Part shown: in pieces, positions 40,101 to 55,100 of the stretch
How the letters are laid out: every line of letters starts with the position of its first letter
How positions within the stretch are numbered: the first letter of the stretch is position 1
From: Bathymodiolus brooksi
Lineage: Eukaryota > Mollusca > Bivalvia > Mytilida > Modiolidae
Reading direction: 5' to 3'
Assembly (NCBI GenBank): GCA_963680875.1
Contig: OY804589.1
Span: 18,248,413-18,312,412, forward strand
Length of the DNA stretch: 64,000 nucleotides
Made by a program: the position numbers and the translations under genes
Notes under the pieces: model-generated
Databases searched by the model: none
Told to the model about the DNA's origin: nothing
The model's input: the letters and a program-made list of their open reading frames with translations, nothing else

Positions 40101-43100
40101 GCTCCTGCCTCCAGTAGCACATCTGTCACATCTTTGTAGCCCTTCCTTGCTGCCCAGTGTAGAGGTGTCTCACCCTAAAACAATAAATATAAAACAATAT
40201 CTTAGCACAGATAATTTCTCAGTAAATAACAGACATGTTGTCATCAAATCTTCACAAACAACACAACTTTATATTACAAAAGTATTATATAAGAATTTCA
40301 GTTGTCATCATCACATAAAATAATCATTTTTTGTAACAAATATTTTCAAAATTAACATTTTCTGATTCAGTTCAATCACAAGATTAAAACAAGACCTTAC
40401 ACGACGTGTCTGATATTCCAATTTTCTTCATTTAAGATGACATTCCTCATTCCTCACTTGAAGGGTTTACTATTTGGTTGACTTAGTTTTACTGAGTGCT
40501 TAATTACCTGTTTGTCCACTGTGGATAGTGAGGCTCCTGCCTCAAGTAACACCTCTGTCACATCTTTGTGGCCCTTAAGTACTGCCCAGTGTAGAGGTGT
40601 CTCATCCTAAAACAATAAATATAAAACAATATTTAAGCACAGATAATATCTCAGTAAATAACAGACATGTTGTCATCAAAACTTCGCAAACAACACAACT
40701 TTATATTACAAAAGTATTTTATAAGCATCTCAGTTGTCATCATCACATAAAATAATCATTTTTTGTAACAAATATTTTCAAAATTAACATTTTCTGGTTC
40801 AGTTCAATCACACGATTAAAACCTTACACGACGTGTCTGATATTCCAATTTTCTTCATTTTAGATGACATTCCTCATTCATCACTTGAACGTTTTAATAT
40901 TTGATTGTCTTAGTTTTACTGAGTGTTTAATTACCTGTTTGCCCACTGTGGAGAGTGAGGCTCCTGCCTCCAGTAACACCTCTGTCACATCTTTGTGGCC
41001 CATCCATGCTGCCACGTGTAGAGGTGTCTCACCCTAAAACAATAAATATAAAACAATATCTTAGCACAGATAATTTCCCAGTAAATAACAGAAATGGTTG
41101 TCATCAAATCTTCACAAACAACACAACTTTAGATTACAAAAGTAATTTATGAACATTTCAGTTGTCATCATCACATGAAAAAACGCTTTTTGTAACAAAT
41201 CTTTTTAAGTTTAACATTTTCTGACTCAGTTCAATCACACGATTAAAACAAAACCTCACACTACGTGTTTGATATTCCAACTTTCTTCATTTTAGATGAC
41301 ATTCCTCATTCGTCACTTGAAGGGTTTAATATTTGATTGTCTTAGTTTTACTGAGGGATTAACTACCTGTTTGTCCACTGTGGATAGTGAGGCCCCTGCC
41401 TCCAATAACAGCTCTGTCACATCGTTGTGGCCCATCTCTGCTGCCCAATGTAGAGGTGTCTCACCCTAAAACAATAAATGTAAAACAATATCTTAGCACA
41501 GATAATTTCTCAGTAAATAACAGACATGTTGTCATCAAATCTTCACAAATAACACAACTTTATATTACAAAGTAATTTTTAAACATTTCAGTTGTCATCA
41601 TCACATAAAAAATACTTTTTGTAACAAATCTTTTTAGAATTAACATTTTCTGATTCAGTTCAATCACATGATTAAAGCCAGACCTAACACGGCGTGTCTG
41701 ATATTCTATTTTCTTCATTTTAGATGACATTCCCCATTCATCACTTGAACGGTTTAATATTTGATTGTTTTAGTTTTACTGAGGGTTTACTTACATGTTT
41801 GCCCACTGTGGTGAGTGAGGCTCCTGCCTCCAGTAACACCTCTGTCACATCTCTGTGGCCCTTCCCTGCTGCTAGGTGTAGAGGTGTCTCACCCTAAAAC
41901 AATAAATATAAAACAATATCTTATCATAGATACTTTCTCAGTAAATAACAGACATGTTGTCATCAAATCTTCAGAAACAGCACAACTTTATATTACAAAA
42001 GTAATTTATAAACATTTCAGTTGTCATCATCACATAAAAAAACACTTTTTGCAACAAACCTTTTTAAAATTAACATTTTCTGATTCAGTTCAATCACACG
42101 ATTAAAGCAAGACTTTACACGGCGTGTCTGATATTCTATTTGTTTCATTTTAGATGACATTCCTAATTCATCACTTGAAGGGTTTAATATTTAATTGTCT
42201 TAGTTTTACTGAGGGTTTAATTACATCTTTGCCCACTGTGGAGAGTGAGGCTCCTGCCTCCAGTAACACCTTTGTCACATCGCTGTTGCCCTTTCTTGCT
42301 GCCCAGTGTAGAGGTGTCTCACCCTAAAACAATAAATATAAAACAATATCTTAACACAGATAATTTCTCAGTAAATAACAGAAATGGTTGTCATCAAATT
42401 TTCACAAATAACACAACTTTATATTACAAAAGTAATTAATAAACATTTCAGTTGTCATCATCACATAAAAAAACATTTTTTGTAACAAATATTTTTAAGA
42501 TTAACATTTTATGATTCAGTTCAATCACACGATTAAAACAAAACATTACACTACGCGTCTGATATTCCAATTTTCTTCATTTTAGATGACATTCCTCATT
42601 CATCACTTGAACAGTTTAATATTTGATTGTCTTAGTTTTACTGAGGGTTTAATTACCTGTTTGTCCACTGCGGATAGTGAGGCCCCTGCCTCCAATAACA
42701 CCTCTGTCACATCTGTGTAGCCCATCTCTGCTGCCCAGTGTAGAGGTGTCTCACCCTAAAACAATAAATATAAAACAATATCTTAGCACAAATAATTTCT
42801 CAGTAAATAACAGACATGTTGTCACCAAATCTTCACAAACAACACAACTTTATATTACAAAAGTAAATTATAAACATTTCAGTTGTCATCATCACATAAA
42901 AAACACTTTTTGTAACAATTCTTTTTAAAATTAACATTTTCTGATTCAGTTCAATCACACGATTAAAGCAAGACCTAACACGGCGTGTCTGATATTCTGT
43001 TTTCTTCATTTTAGATGACATTCCTCATTCATCACTTGAACGGTTTAATATTTGATTGTCTTAGTTTTACTGGGCGTTTAATTACCTGTTTGCCCACTGT

Positions 43101-46100
43101 GGAGAGTGAGGCTCCTGCCTCCAGTAACACCTTTGTCACATCTTTGTGGCCCATCTCTACTGCCCAGTGTAGAGGTGTCTCACCCTAAAACAATAAATAT
43201 TAAACAATATCTTAGCACAGATAATTTCTCAGTAAATAACAGACATGTTGTCATAAAATCTTCACAGACAACATAACTTTAAATTACAAAAGTATTTTAT
43301 TAGCATTTCAGTTGTCATCATCACATAAAATTAGGGATGGCATCGAATACCCGGTTAACCTGGTACTCGCTCGAACATCCGATTATCGAATACCAAAATC
43401 GGTTATCGGTTACTCGGAAAACTTTTTTTATGAAAATAATGATAAAATTTTCCGGACAATAAATAATTAATGTTTAGATATAATAGAAATCGTACACATA
43501 ATCCAGCGCTTGGCATATGTTTGCATAACAATTATTGGTCAATTAAATGGTAATTTATCTCTGATCTGTTTATTTCCCGGCAAAACACTAGCTTGTAGGT
43601 TTAACAATATTAACCAAACAAAGTGATTAAACTGGTATGAACACAATTCAGATTTAGAGTATTGAACTATTAAAAATGTGTTTGTATTGAATTTCGAGAG
43701 ATAGAGCTATGAAAATGCCACCTCCTACATCTAAAGTTTGGAAGTTTTTCAAACAATGTAATGACTCGAAAACTGTCAAATGCCAGTAACTGATTCTCTT
43801 GCGTGGTGAAAAGATAATTCCGATAAATATTCAAGACTCTCGGTTCTTGCGCGCCGATATTTAGCTGTTCCGTCAACATCTTTTCCGTCGGAAAGAATCT
43901 TCTCGGCGGCAGGTTTGATTGTTACGAAGCTTGGCAACAGACTGTCATCGTCTTGCATCGACCAAATTATTTTCCTTAGCAAAACCTCTGTACTACAATG
44001 ACCGAATAACAATCATGAATGTGACATGACATAACCTGGTATGTACATAATTTGTACTGTGTTGTAAATAATAAATTTATATTTTTAAATTCTATATCAT
44101 TCAACTGAATCTTTACAATTATAGTTGAAATATAAAACTTTGAAATAATGAAAAGAAAGGACGAAAACAGAAGTGTCATTGAACCCAGCTGTACCTTTTT
44201 TAAACCGAACTTTTTAATTGTTTACCGAGTAAAAGGGTACTCGATCGAAAACCTGACCGAGTAACCGGTTATAAGGTTTTAATCGATTTGACATCCCTAC
44301 ATAAAATAATCATTTTTTGTAACAAATATTTTCAAAATTAACATTTTCTTATTGAGTTCAATCACAAGACCTTACACGACGTGTCTAATATTCCAATTTT
44401 CTTCATTTTAGATGACATTCCTCATTCCTCACTTGAAGGGTTTAATATTTGATTGTCTTAGTTTGACTGAGGGTTTAATTACATGTTTGTCCAGTGTGGA
44501 TAGTGAGGCCCCTGCCTCCAGTAACACCTCTGTCACATCTTTGTGACCCTTCCATGCTGCCCTGTGTAGAGGTGTCTCACCCTAAAACATTAAATATAAA
44601 ACAATATCTTAGCACAGATAATTTCTCAGTAAATAACAGAAATGGTTGTCATCAAATCTTCACAAACAACACAACTTTATATTACAAAAGTAATTTATAA
44701 ACATTTCAGTTGTCATCATCACATGAAATAACACTTTTGTGGCAATTTTTTTTAAGATTAACATTTTCTGATTCAGTTCAATCACACGATTAAAACAAAA
44801 CCTTACACGACGTGTCTGGTATTCCAATTTTCTTCAGCTTAGATGATATTCCAATTTTCTTCAGCTTAGATGACATTCCTCATTCGTCACTTGAAGGGTT
44901 TAATATTTGATTGTCTTAGTTTTACTGAGGGTTTAATTACCTGTTTGTCCACTGTGGATAGTGAGGCCCCTGCCTCCAACAACACCTCTGTCACATCTTT
45001 GTGACCCATATCTGCTGCCTTGTGTAGAGGTGTCTCACCCTAAAACAATCAATATCAAACAATGTTTAAGTAAAAACAATTTGTCAATAAATAACACACA
45101 TTTTGTCATCAAATCTTCACAAACAACACAACTTTATATTACAAAAGTAATATATAAACATTTCAGTTGTCATCATCACATAAAAAAACACTTTTTGCAA
45201 CAAATCTTTTTAATATTAACATTTTCTGATTCAGTTCAATCACACGATTAAAGCAAGACCTTACAGGCGTGTCTGATATTCTATTTTCTTTATTTTAGAT
45301 GACATTCCTCATTCATCACTTGAACGGTTTAATATTTGATTGTCTTAGTTTTACTGATGGTTTAATTACATGTTTGCCCACTGTGGAGAGTGAGGCTCCT
45401 GCCTCCAGTAACACCTTTGTCACATCTTTGTGGCCTTTCGATACTGCCAGGTGTAGAGGTGTCTCACCCTAAAACAATAAATATAAAACAATATCTTAGC
45501 ACAGATAATTTCTCAGTAAATAACAGACATGTTGTCATCAAATCTTCACAAACAACACAACTTTATATTACAAAAGTATTGAATAAACATTTTAGTTGTC
45601 ATCATCACATAAAAAAACACTTTTTGTAACAATTCTTTTAAAAATTAACATTTTCTGATTCAGTTCAATCACACGATTAAAACAAAACCTTATACGACGT
45701 GTCTGATATTCCAATTTTCTTCATTTTAGATGACATTCCTGATTCGTCACTTGAAGTGTTTAATATTTGATTGCCTTAGTTTTACTGAGGGTTTAATTAC
45801 CTGTTTGTCCACTGTGGACAGTGAGGCGCCTGCCTCCAGTAACACCTCTGTCACATCTTTGTGGCCCTTCCATGCTGCCCGGTGTAGAGGTGTCTCACCC
45901 TAAAACAATAAATATAAAACAATATCTTAGCACAGAAAATTTCTTAGTAAATAACAGACATCTTGTCATCAAATCTTCACAAGAAACACTACTTTATATT
46001 ATAAAAGTAATTTATAAACATTTCAGTTGTCATCATCACATAAAAAAGCACTTTTTGTAGCAAATGTTTTTAAAATTAACATTTTCTTATTCAGTTCAAT

Positions 46101-49100
46101 CACACGATTAAAGCACGGCCTTACACGGCATGTCTGATCTTCTATTTTCTTCATTTTAGATGACATTCCTTATTCGTCACTTGAAGGGTTTAATATTTGA
46201 TTGTCTTAGTTTTACTGAGGGTTTAATTACCTGTTTATCCACTGTGGATAGTGAGGCGCCTGCCCCCAGTAACACCTCTGTCACATCTGTGTGGCCCTGC
46301 CATGCTGCCTTGTGTAGAGGTGTCTTGCCCTGAAACAATCATGTTCAAACAATATTTAAGCACAAACAATTTTTCAACAATTAACACACATTTTGTCATC
46401 AAATCTAAACAAACAACACAACTTTATATTACAAAGTAATCTATAAACATTTCAGTTGTCATCATCACATAAAAAACACTTTTTATAGCAATTCTTTTTA
46501 AAATTAACATTTTCTGATTCAGTTCAATCACACGATTAAAACAAAACCTTGTACGACGTGTCTGATATTCCAATTTTCTTCATTTTAGATGACATTCCTC
46601 ATTCGTCACTTGAAGGGTTTAATATTTGATTGCCTTAGTTTTACCGAGGGTTTAATTACCTGTTTGTCCACTGTGGATAGTGAGGCCCCTGCCTCCAGTA
46701 ACACCTCTGTCACATCTTTGTGGCCCTTCCATGCTGCCCGGTGTAGAGGTGTCTCACCCTAAAACAATAAATATAAAACAATATCTTAGCACAGATAATT
46801 TCTCAGTAAATAACAGACATGTTGTCATCAAATCTTCACAAACAACACAACATTATATTATAAAAGTAATTTATAAACATTTCAGTTGTCATCATCACAT
46901 AAAAAAACACTTTTTGTAACAAATCTTTTTAAAATTAACATTTTCTGATTCAGTTCAATCACACGATTAAAGCAAGACCTTACACGGCGCGTCTGATATT
47001 CTATTTTCTTCATTTTAGATGACATTCCTCATTCATCACTTGAACAGTTTAATATTTGATTGTCTTAGTTTTACTGAGGGTTTAATTACCTGTTTGCCCA
47101 CTGTGGAGAGTGAGGCTCCTGCCTCCAGTAAAACCTTTGTCACATCTCTGTGGCCTTTCGATGCTGCAAGGTGTAGAGATGTCTCACCCTAAAACAATAA
47201 ATATAAAACAATATCTTAGCACAGATAATTTCTCAGTAAATAACAGACATGTTGTCATCAAATCTTCACAAACAACACAACTTTATATTACAAAAGTATT
47301 GAATAAATATTTCAGTTGTCATCATCACATAAATAAACACTTTTTGTAACAATTCTTTTGAAAATTAGCATTTTCTGATTCAGTTCAATCACATGATTAA
47401 AGCAAGACCTTACACGGCATGTCTGATATTATATTTTCTTCATTTTAGATGACATTCATCATTCGTCGCTTGAACGATTTAACATTTGATTGTCTTAGTT
47501 TTACTGAGAGTTTAATTACCTGTTTGTCCACTGTGGAGAGTGATGCTCCTGCCTCCAGTAACACCTCTGTCACATCTTTGTGGCCATTCGATGCTGCCAG
47601 GTGTAGAGGTGTCTTGTCCTAATGCAATAAATATAAAAAAATATTTAAAATAACAATTTCATCACATAAAAACACACTTTTGTAACAAATCTTTTTTAAA
47701 ATTTACATTTTCTGATACAGTTCAATCACCTGATTAAATAAAGACCTTCCATGACGTGTCTGATATGCTATTTTCTTAATTTTAGATGACATTCCTCATT
47801 TGTCACTAGAAAGGTTTAGTATTTGATTGTCTTCGTTTTACTGAGGGATTAATTACCTCTTTAACCACTGTGGACAGTGAGGCACCTGCCTCCAGTAACA
47901 CCTCTGCCACATCTTTGATACCCCCCAATCCTGCCATGTGTAAAGGTGTCAGGTCCTCAAACAATAAATATAAAACACTATTTAAACAAACAATTTCTCA
48001 GTCAATAACAGACATTGTGTCATCACATCTTCACAATTAACACAACTTTATATTACAAAAGTATTTTATAAACAATTCATTTGTCATCATCACATAAAAA
48101 TGCCTTTTTATTACAAATCCTTTTAAAATTAACATTTTCTGATTCGGGTAAATCACACGATTAAAACAAAACCTTACACGACGTGTCTGATATTAGATGA
48201 CATTCCCCATTCGTCACTTGAACAGTTCGATATTTGATTGTCTTAGTTTTACTGAGGGTTTAGTTACCTGTTTGTCCATTGTGGACAGTGGGGCACCTGC
48301 CTCCAGTAACACCTCTGTCACATCTTTGTGGCCCTTAAGTGCTGCCCAGTGAAGAGGTGTCTCACCCTAAAACAATAAATATAAAACAATATCTTAGCAC
48401 AGATAATTTCTCAGTAAATAACAGACATGTTGTCATCAAATCTTCACAAACAACACAACTTTATATTACAAAGTATTGAATAAATATTTCAGTTGTCATC
48501 ATCACATAAATAAACACTTTTTGTAACAGTTCTTTTGAAAATTAGCATTTTCTGATTCAGTTCAATCACATGATTAAAGCAAGACCTTACACGGCATGTC
48601 TGATATTATATTTTCTTCATTTTAGATGACATTCCTCATTCGTCGCTTGAACGGTTTAACATTTGATTGTCTTAGTTTTACTGAGAGTTTAATTACCTGT
48701 TTGTCCACTGTGGAGAGTGATGCTCCTGCCTCCAGTAACACCTCTGTCACATCTTTGTGGCCATTCGATGCTGCCACGTGTAGAGGTGTCTTGTCCTAAA
48801 ACAATAAATATAAAACAATATTTAAAATAACAATTTCATCACATAAAAAAACACTTTTTGTAACAAATCATTTTTAAAATTTACATTTTCTGATACAGTT
48901 CAATCACACGATTAACTAAAGACCTTCCATGACGTGTCTGATATGCTATTTTCTTAATTTTAGATGACATTCCTCATTTGTCACTAGAAAGGTTTAGTAT
49001 TTGATTGTCTTCGTTTTACTGCGGGATTAATTATCTGTTTGTCCACTGTGGACAATGAGGCCCCTTTCTCCAGTAACACCTCTGCCACATCTTTGATATC

Positions 49101-52100
49101 CCCAATGCTGTCATGTGTAGAGGTGTTCAGTCTTAACACAATAAATATTAAACACTATTTAAACAAACAATTTCTCAGTCAATAACAGACATTGTGTCAT
49201 CACATCTTCACTATTAACACAACTTTATATTACAAAAGTATTATACAAACATTTCAGTTGCCATCATCACATAAAAAGGCCTTTCTGTAACAAATCCTTT
49301 TAAAATTAACATTTTCTGATTCAATTCAATCACACGATTAAAACAAAACCTTACACGACGTGCCTGATATTAGATGACATTCCTCATTCGTCACTTGAAG
49401 GGTTTAATATTTGATTGTCTTAGTTTTACTGAGGGTTTATTTACCTCTTTGTCCACTGTGGATAGTGAGGCGCCTGCTTCCAGTAACACCTCTGCCACAT
49501 CTTTGTGGCCCATCCATGCTGCCCTGTGTAGAGGTGTCTCACCCTAAAACAACAAATATCAAACAATATCTTAGCACAGATAATTTCTCAGTAAATAACA
49601 AACATGTTGTCATCAAATCTTCACAAACAACACAAATCTATATTACAAAAGTAATTTATAAACATTTCAGTTGTCATCATCACATAAAAAAACACTTTTT
49701 GTAACAAATCTTTTTAAAATTAACATTTTCTGATTCAGTTCAATCACACGAATAAAACAAAACCTTACATGACATGTCTGATATTCCAATTTTCTTCATT
49801 TTAGATGACATTCTCCATTCGTCACTTGAACAGTTTAATATTTGATTGTCTTAGTTTTACTGAGGGTTTAATTACCTGTTTGTCCACTGTGGAGAGTGAG
49901 GCTCCTGCCTCCAGTAAAACCTTTGTCACATCTATGTGGCCTTTCGACGCTGCAAGGTGTAGAGGTGTCTTGTCCTAAAACAATCAATATTAAACAATAT
50001 CTTAGCACAGATAATTTCTCAGTAAATAACAGACATGTTGTCATCAAATCTTCACAAAAAACACACCTTTATATTACAAAAGTAATCTATAAACATTTCA
50101 GTTGTCATCATCACATAAAATAACACTTTTTGCAACAAATCTTTTTAAAATTAACAATTTCTGATTCAGTTCAATCACACGATTAAAGCAAAACCTTACA
50201 CGGCGTGTCTGATATTTTATTTTCTTAATTTTAGATGACATTCCTCATTCATCACTAGAAGGGTTTAATATTGGATTATCTTCGTTTTACTGCGGGATTA
50301 ATTATCTGTTTGTCAACTGTGGACAATGAGGCCCCTTCCTCCAGTAACACTTCTGCCACATCTTTGCTACCCCCGATGCTGCCATGTGTAGAGGTGTTCA
50401 GTCTTAGAACAATAAATATAAAACACTATTTAAACAAACAATTTCTCAGTCAATAACAGACATTGTGTCATCACATCTTCACCATTAACACAACTTTATA
50501 TTACAAAAGTATTATACAAACATTTCAGTTGTCATCATCACATAAAAAAGCCTTTTTGTAACAAATCTTTTAAAATTTACATTTTCTGATTCAGTTCAAT
50601 CACACGATTAATACAAAACCTCACACGACGTGTCTGATATTAGATGACATTCCTCATTCGTCACTTGAAGGGTTTAATATTTGATTGTCTTAGTTTTACT
50701 GAGGGTTTATTTACCTCTTTGTCCACTGAGGATAGTGAGGCGCCTGCTTCCAGTAACACCTCTGTCACACCTTTGTGGCCCTTCCATGCTGCCCTGTGCA
50801 GAGGTGTCTCACCCTAAAACAATAAATATCAAGCAATATCTTAGCACAGATAATTTCTCAGTAAATAACAAACATGTTCTTATCAAATCTTCACAAACAA
50901 CACAACTCTATATTACAAAAGTAATCTATAAACATTTCAGTTGTCATCATCACATAAAAAAACACTTTTTGTAACAAATCTTTTTAAAATTAACATTTTC
51001 TGATTCAGTTCAATCACACGAATAACACAAGACATTACATGACATGTCTGATATTCCAATTGTCTTCATTTTAATTGACATTCCCCATTCGTCACTTGAA
51101 CAGTTTAATATTTGATTGTCTTAGTTTTACTGAGGGTTTAATTACCTGTTTGTTCACTGTGGACAGTAAGGCACCTGCCTCCAGTAACACCTCTGTCACA
51201 TATTTGTGGCCCTTAAGTGCTGCCCAGTGTAGAGGTGTCTCACCCTAAAACAATAAATATTAAACAATATCTTAGCACAGATAATGTCTCAGTAAATAAC
51301 AGACATGTTGTCATCAAATCTTCACAAACAACACAACTTTATATTACAAAAGTATTGAATAAACATTTCAGTTGTCATCATCACATAAAAAAAACACTTT
51401 GTAACAATTCTTTTTAAAATTAACATTTTCTGATTCAGTTCAATCACATGATTAAGGCAAAACCTTACACGGTATGTCTGATCTTCTATTTTTTTTCATT
51501 TTAGATGACATTCCTCATTCGTCACTTGAACAGTTTAATATTTGATTGTCTTAATTTTACTGAGGGTTTAATTACCTGTTTGTCCACTGTGGAGAGTGAT
51601 GCTCCTGCCTCCAGTAACACCTCTGTCACATCTTTGTGGCCTTTCGATGCTGCCAGGTGTAGAGGTGTCTTGTCCTAAAACAATCAATATAAAACAATAT
51701 TTAAACACAGCATTTTTCAGTAAATAACGGACAGGTTGACATCAAACTTTCACAAACAACACAACTTTATATTTCAAAAGTATTTTATAAGCATTTCAGT
51801 TGTCATCATCACATAAGATAATCATGTTTTGTAACAAATATTTTCAAAATTAACATTTTCAGGTTCAGTTCAATCACACGATTAAAACAAGAATTTACAC
51901 GACGTGTCTGATATTATATTTTCTTCATTTTAGATGACATTCCTCATTCGTCACTTGAAGGGATTAATATTTGATTTTCTTAGTTTTACTGAGGGATTAA
52001 TTACCTCTTTGTCCACAGTGGATAGTGAGGCGCCTGCCCCCAGTAACACCTCTGTCACATCTTTTTGGCCCTGCCATGCTGCATGGTGTAGAGGTGTCTT

Positions 52101-55100
52101 GCCCTAAAACAATCATTATCAAACAATATTTAAGCACAAACAATTTTTCAATAAATAACGCACATTTTGTCATCAAATCTTCACAAACAACACAACTTTA
52201 TATTTCAAAAGTAATTTATAAAAAATTCAGTTGTCATCGTCACATAAAAAAACACTTTTTGTAGCAAATCTTTTTAAAATTAACATTTTCTTATTCAGTT
52301 CAATCACACGATTAAAGCAAGACCCTCCACGACGTGTCTGATATTCTATTTTCTTAATTTTAGATGACATTCCTCATTCGTCACTAGAAGGGTTTAATAT
52401 TTGATTGTCTTCGTTTTACTGAGGGATTAATTACCTGTTTGTCCACTGTTGACAATGAGGCCCCTGCCTCCAGTAACACCTCTGCCACATCTTTGCTACC
52501 CCCCAATGCTGCCATGTGTAGAGGTGTCCAGTCCTAAAACAATAAATATGAAATACTATTTAAACAAACAATTGCTCAGTCAATATAAAACATTGTGTCA
52601 TCAAATCTTCACAAACAACACAATTTTATATTACAAAAGTAATCTATAAACATTTCAGTTGTCATCATCACATAAAAAAACACTTTTTGTAACAAATATT
52701 TTCAAAATTAACATTTTCTGATTCAGTTCATTCACACCAAAAAAACAAGACCTTGCATGACGTGTCTGATATTCCAATTTTCTTCATTTTAGATGATATT
52801 CCCCATTCGTCACTTGAACAGTTTAATATTTGATTGTCTCAGTCTTACTGAGGGTTTAATTACCTGTTTGTCCACTGTGGATAATGAGGCCCCTGCCTCC
52901 AGTAACACCTCTGTCACATCTTTGTGGCCCTTCACTGCTGCCCGGTGTAGAGGTGTCTCACCCTATAACAATATCTTAGCACAGATAATTTCTCAGTAAA
53001 TAACAGACATTTTGTCATCAAATCTTCACAAACAACACACTTGTATATTACAAAAGTAATCTATAAACATTTCAGTTGTCATCATCACATAAAAAAGCCC
53101 TTTTTGTAACAAATCTTTTTAAAATTAACATTTTCTGATTCAGTTCAATCACACGATTAAAGCAAGAATTTACACGGCGTGTCTGATATTCTATTTTCTT
53201 CATTTTAGATGACATTCCTCATTCATCACTTGAAGGGTTTACTATTTGATTTTCTTAGTTTTACTGTGGGTTTAATTACCTTTTTGCCCACTGTGGAGAG
53301 TGAGGCTCCTGCCTCCAGTAAAACCTTTGTCACATCTCTGTGGCCTTTCGATGCTGCAAGGTGTAGAGGTGTCTCACCCTAAAACAATAAATATAAAACA
53401 ATATGTTAGCACAGATAATTTCTCAGTAAATAACAGACATGTTGTCATCAAATCTTCACAAACAACACAGCTTTATATTACAAAAGTAATTTATAAACAT
53501 TTCAGTTGTCATCATCACATAAAAAAACACTTTCTGCAACAAATCTTTATTTAAAATTTACATTTTTTGATTCAGTTCAATCACTCGATTAACGAAAGAC
53601 CATACACGGCGTGTCTGATATTCTATGTTCTCCATTTTAAATGACATTTCTCATTAGTCACTTGAACGGTTTAATATTTCATTGTTTTAGTTTTACTGAG
53701 GGTTTAATTACTTGTTTGCCCACTGTGGAGGGTGAGGCTCCTGCCTTCAATAACACCTTTGTCACATCTTTGTGGCCTTTTGATGCTGCCAGGTGTAGAG
53801 GTGACATGCCCTAAAACGATCATTATAAAACAATATTTAAGCACAGACAATTTTTCAATAAATAACACACATTTTGTCATCAAATCTTCACAAACAACAC
53901 AACTTTATATTACAAGAGTAATATATAAACATTTCAGTAGTCATCATCACATAAAAAAACACTTTTTGCAATAAATCTTTTTAAAATTTACATTTTCTGA
54001 TTCAGTTCAATCACACGATTAAAGAAAGACTTTACACGCATGTCTGATATTCTATTTTCTCCATATTAGATGCCATTTCTCATTCGTCACTTGAACGGTT
54101 TAATATTTGATTGTCTTAGTTTTACTGAGGGTTTAATTACCTGTTTGTCCACTGTTGAGAGTGATGCTCCTGCCTCCAGTAACACCTCTGTCACATCTTT
54201 GTGGCCTTTCGATGCTGCCAGGTGTAGAGGTGTCTTGTCCTAAAACAACCAATATAAAACAATATTTAAACAAAACATTTTTCAGTAAATAACATACAGG
54301 TTGTTTTCAAACTTTCACAAACAACACAACTTTATATTACAAAAGTATTTTATAAGCTTTTCAGTTGTCATCATCACATAAAATAATCATTTTTTGTAAC
54401 AAATGTTTTCAAAATTAACATTTTCAGGTTCAGTTCAATCACACGATTAAAACAAGAATTTACACGACGTGTCTGATATTATATTTTCTTCCTTTTAGAT
54501 GACATTCCTCATTCGTCACTTGAACGGTTTAATATTTGATTGTCTTAGTTTTACTGAGGGATTAATTACATCTGTGTTCACTGTGGACAGTGAAGACCCT
54601 GCCTCTAGTAATACCTCTGTCACATCTGTGTGGCCCTCCCGTGCTGCCTGGTGTTGAGGTGTCTCACCCTAAGACAATCATTATCAAACAATATTTAAGC
54701 ACAAACAATTTTCAATAAATAACACACATTTTTTCATCAAATCTTCACAAATAACACAACTTTATATTACAAAAGTATTCAATAAACATTTCAGTTGTCA
54801 TCATCACATAAAAAAACACTTTTGTAACAAATCTTTTTAAAATTAACATTTTCTGATTCAGTTCAATCACACGATTAAAACAAGACCTTACATGACGTGT
54901 CTGTTATTAGATAACATCCCTCATTCGTCACTTGAAGGGTTTAATATTTGATTGTCTTAGTTTTACTGAGGGTTTAATTACCTGTTTGTCCACTGTGGAT
55001 AGTGAGGCGCCTGCCTCCAGTAACACCTCTGTCACATCTTTGTGGCCCTTCCATGCTGCCCTATGTAGAGGTGTCTTGCCCTAAAACAATAAATATAAAA

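Larger units (their letters stand above)
43332..44299 (+). mobile_element. Non-autonomous hAT element, 968 bp
   Basis: Terminal inverted repeats tagggatggcatcgaat (left) and, read from the right end inward, tagggatgtcaaatcgat. The element is flanked by a perfect 8-bp target duplication cataaaat (43,324-43,331 and 44,300-44,307); the uninterrupted target is visible in neighbouring units. The 8-bp duplication and this end sequence are characteristic of the hAT superfamily. The interior keeps only the two ends of the transposase gene, so it depends on another copy for movement. It lies in an ankyrin-gene intron in the opposite orientation to that gene. Confidence 0.93.

Noticed and set aside
43670..44179. 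Minus-strand frames inside the hAT element
   Set aside because: They are shadows of the + strand transposase remnants, which carry the diagnostic motifs.
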